In this document: in pieces, positions 29,183-29,345 of the stretch
Position numbering within the stretch: position 1 is the first letter of the stretch
Layout: each line of letters opens with the position of its first letter
Assembly: GCA_045536915.1 (NCBI GenBank)
Contig: JAZSOL010000022.1
Coordinates: forward strand, 1 to 29,345
Reading direction: 5' to 3'
Source of the DNA: RGIG1828 sp045536915
Lineage (GTDB): Bacteria; Bacillota; Clostridia; UMGS1810
DNA: 29,345 bases
Translations under genes and position numbers: made by a program
Notes under the pieces: generated by a model
The model's input: the letters and a program-made list of their open reading frames with translations, nothing else
Databases searched by the model: none
What the model was told of the DNA's origin: nothing

Positions 29183-29345
29183 AAAAGAGATGAAAGCGGT
29201 AATTTAATTTGTCCAAACAACAGAAAATTCAATTATTTGTGTAGCCGGCCGGTTAGAGGAAACAAGTTTGAAAGAACCGAAGAATTATATCAATGCGAGG
29301 ATTGCACCGGATGTCCATACAGAGAAAAATGTCACAAAAGCGAAA
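29183..29345 (+). pseudogene. IS1182-like transposase fragment (interrupted by phage)
   Basis: The frame is open from the phage end to the window end. It encodes KRDESGNLICPNNRK (start), FNYLCSRPVRG, and the characteristic YQCEDCTGCPYREKCHKSE with the C-x2-C-x2-C...C zinc-like set typical of IS1182-family transposases after their DDE domain core. No start codon is present, and the 5' part is missing, so the gene is interrupted by the phage. The remainder to the right is outside the window. The N-terminal part should lie beyond the other phage end. Confidence 0.85.

Noticed and set aside
1..29345. CRISPR array, tRNA or rRNA genes
   Set aside because: No regular repeat-spacer pattern and no tRNA-like cloverleaf or rRNA sequence was seen on reading either strand. 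Not checked with a program.

Overview
The window is most of an integrated Mu-type transposable prophage from a low-GC Gram-positive host, probably a gut Clostridia. The host call is inference from strong AGGAGG-type ribosome binding sites, sigma-A promoters, a lipoprotein signal and A118/PBSX-like head genes. One phage end lies inside the window, at about 29182. Beyond it are 54 in-frame codons of an IS1182-like transposase, so the phage sits inside another mobile element. The other phage end is outside the window, left of base 1.

Right to left, the layout is as follows. (1) 28595-29182 is the phage end: a TGT...ACA terminus, two related MuA-type sites, a terminator and an AT-rich array of TTTAA motifs about 10 bp apart. 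(2) 27159-28594, plus strand, holds an XRE repressor and a lipoprotein with an internal duplication. (3) 26932-27158 is the lysis/lysogeny switch: two opposed promoters whose -10 boxes overlap, with operators in and beside the early promoter. (4) 26931-19913, minus strand, is the early and middle operon: small regulators, a MuA-like DDE transposase, a MuB-like AAA ATPase, an AbrB/zinc-ribbon protein, GemA (Mu gp16-like) and a Mor-like activator, ending at a terminator.

(5) 19824-1, minus strand, is the late region. It starts behind a candidate Mor-controlled promoter with a membrane/coiled-coil protein, a winged-helix protein, the small terminase (Mu gp27/DUF3486 type) and a NusG-like factor. 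After a 335-nt non-coding stretch come the PBSX-type large terminase, SPP1-type portal, minor head protein with an extra C-terminal domain, a small terminator-bounded accessory cassette, scaffold, capsid, connector and minor capsid proteins, major tail protein, two chaperone-like proteins, tape measure, Dit, Gp37-like tail protein, a baseplate protein and a tail fibre cut by the window edge.

The genome is a mosaic: Mu-style replication and regulation are joined to a Firmicutes siphovirus head and tail. The most unusual part is the phage-encoded NusG paralogue at the head of a late operon that contains at least three intrinsic terminators and few visible promoters after them. This suggests a dedicated processive antitermination system, possibly using the structured non-coding region between nusG-like and terL.
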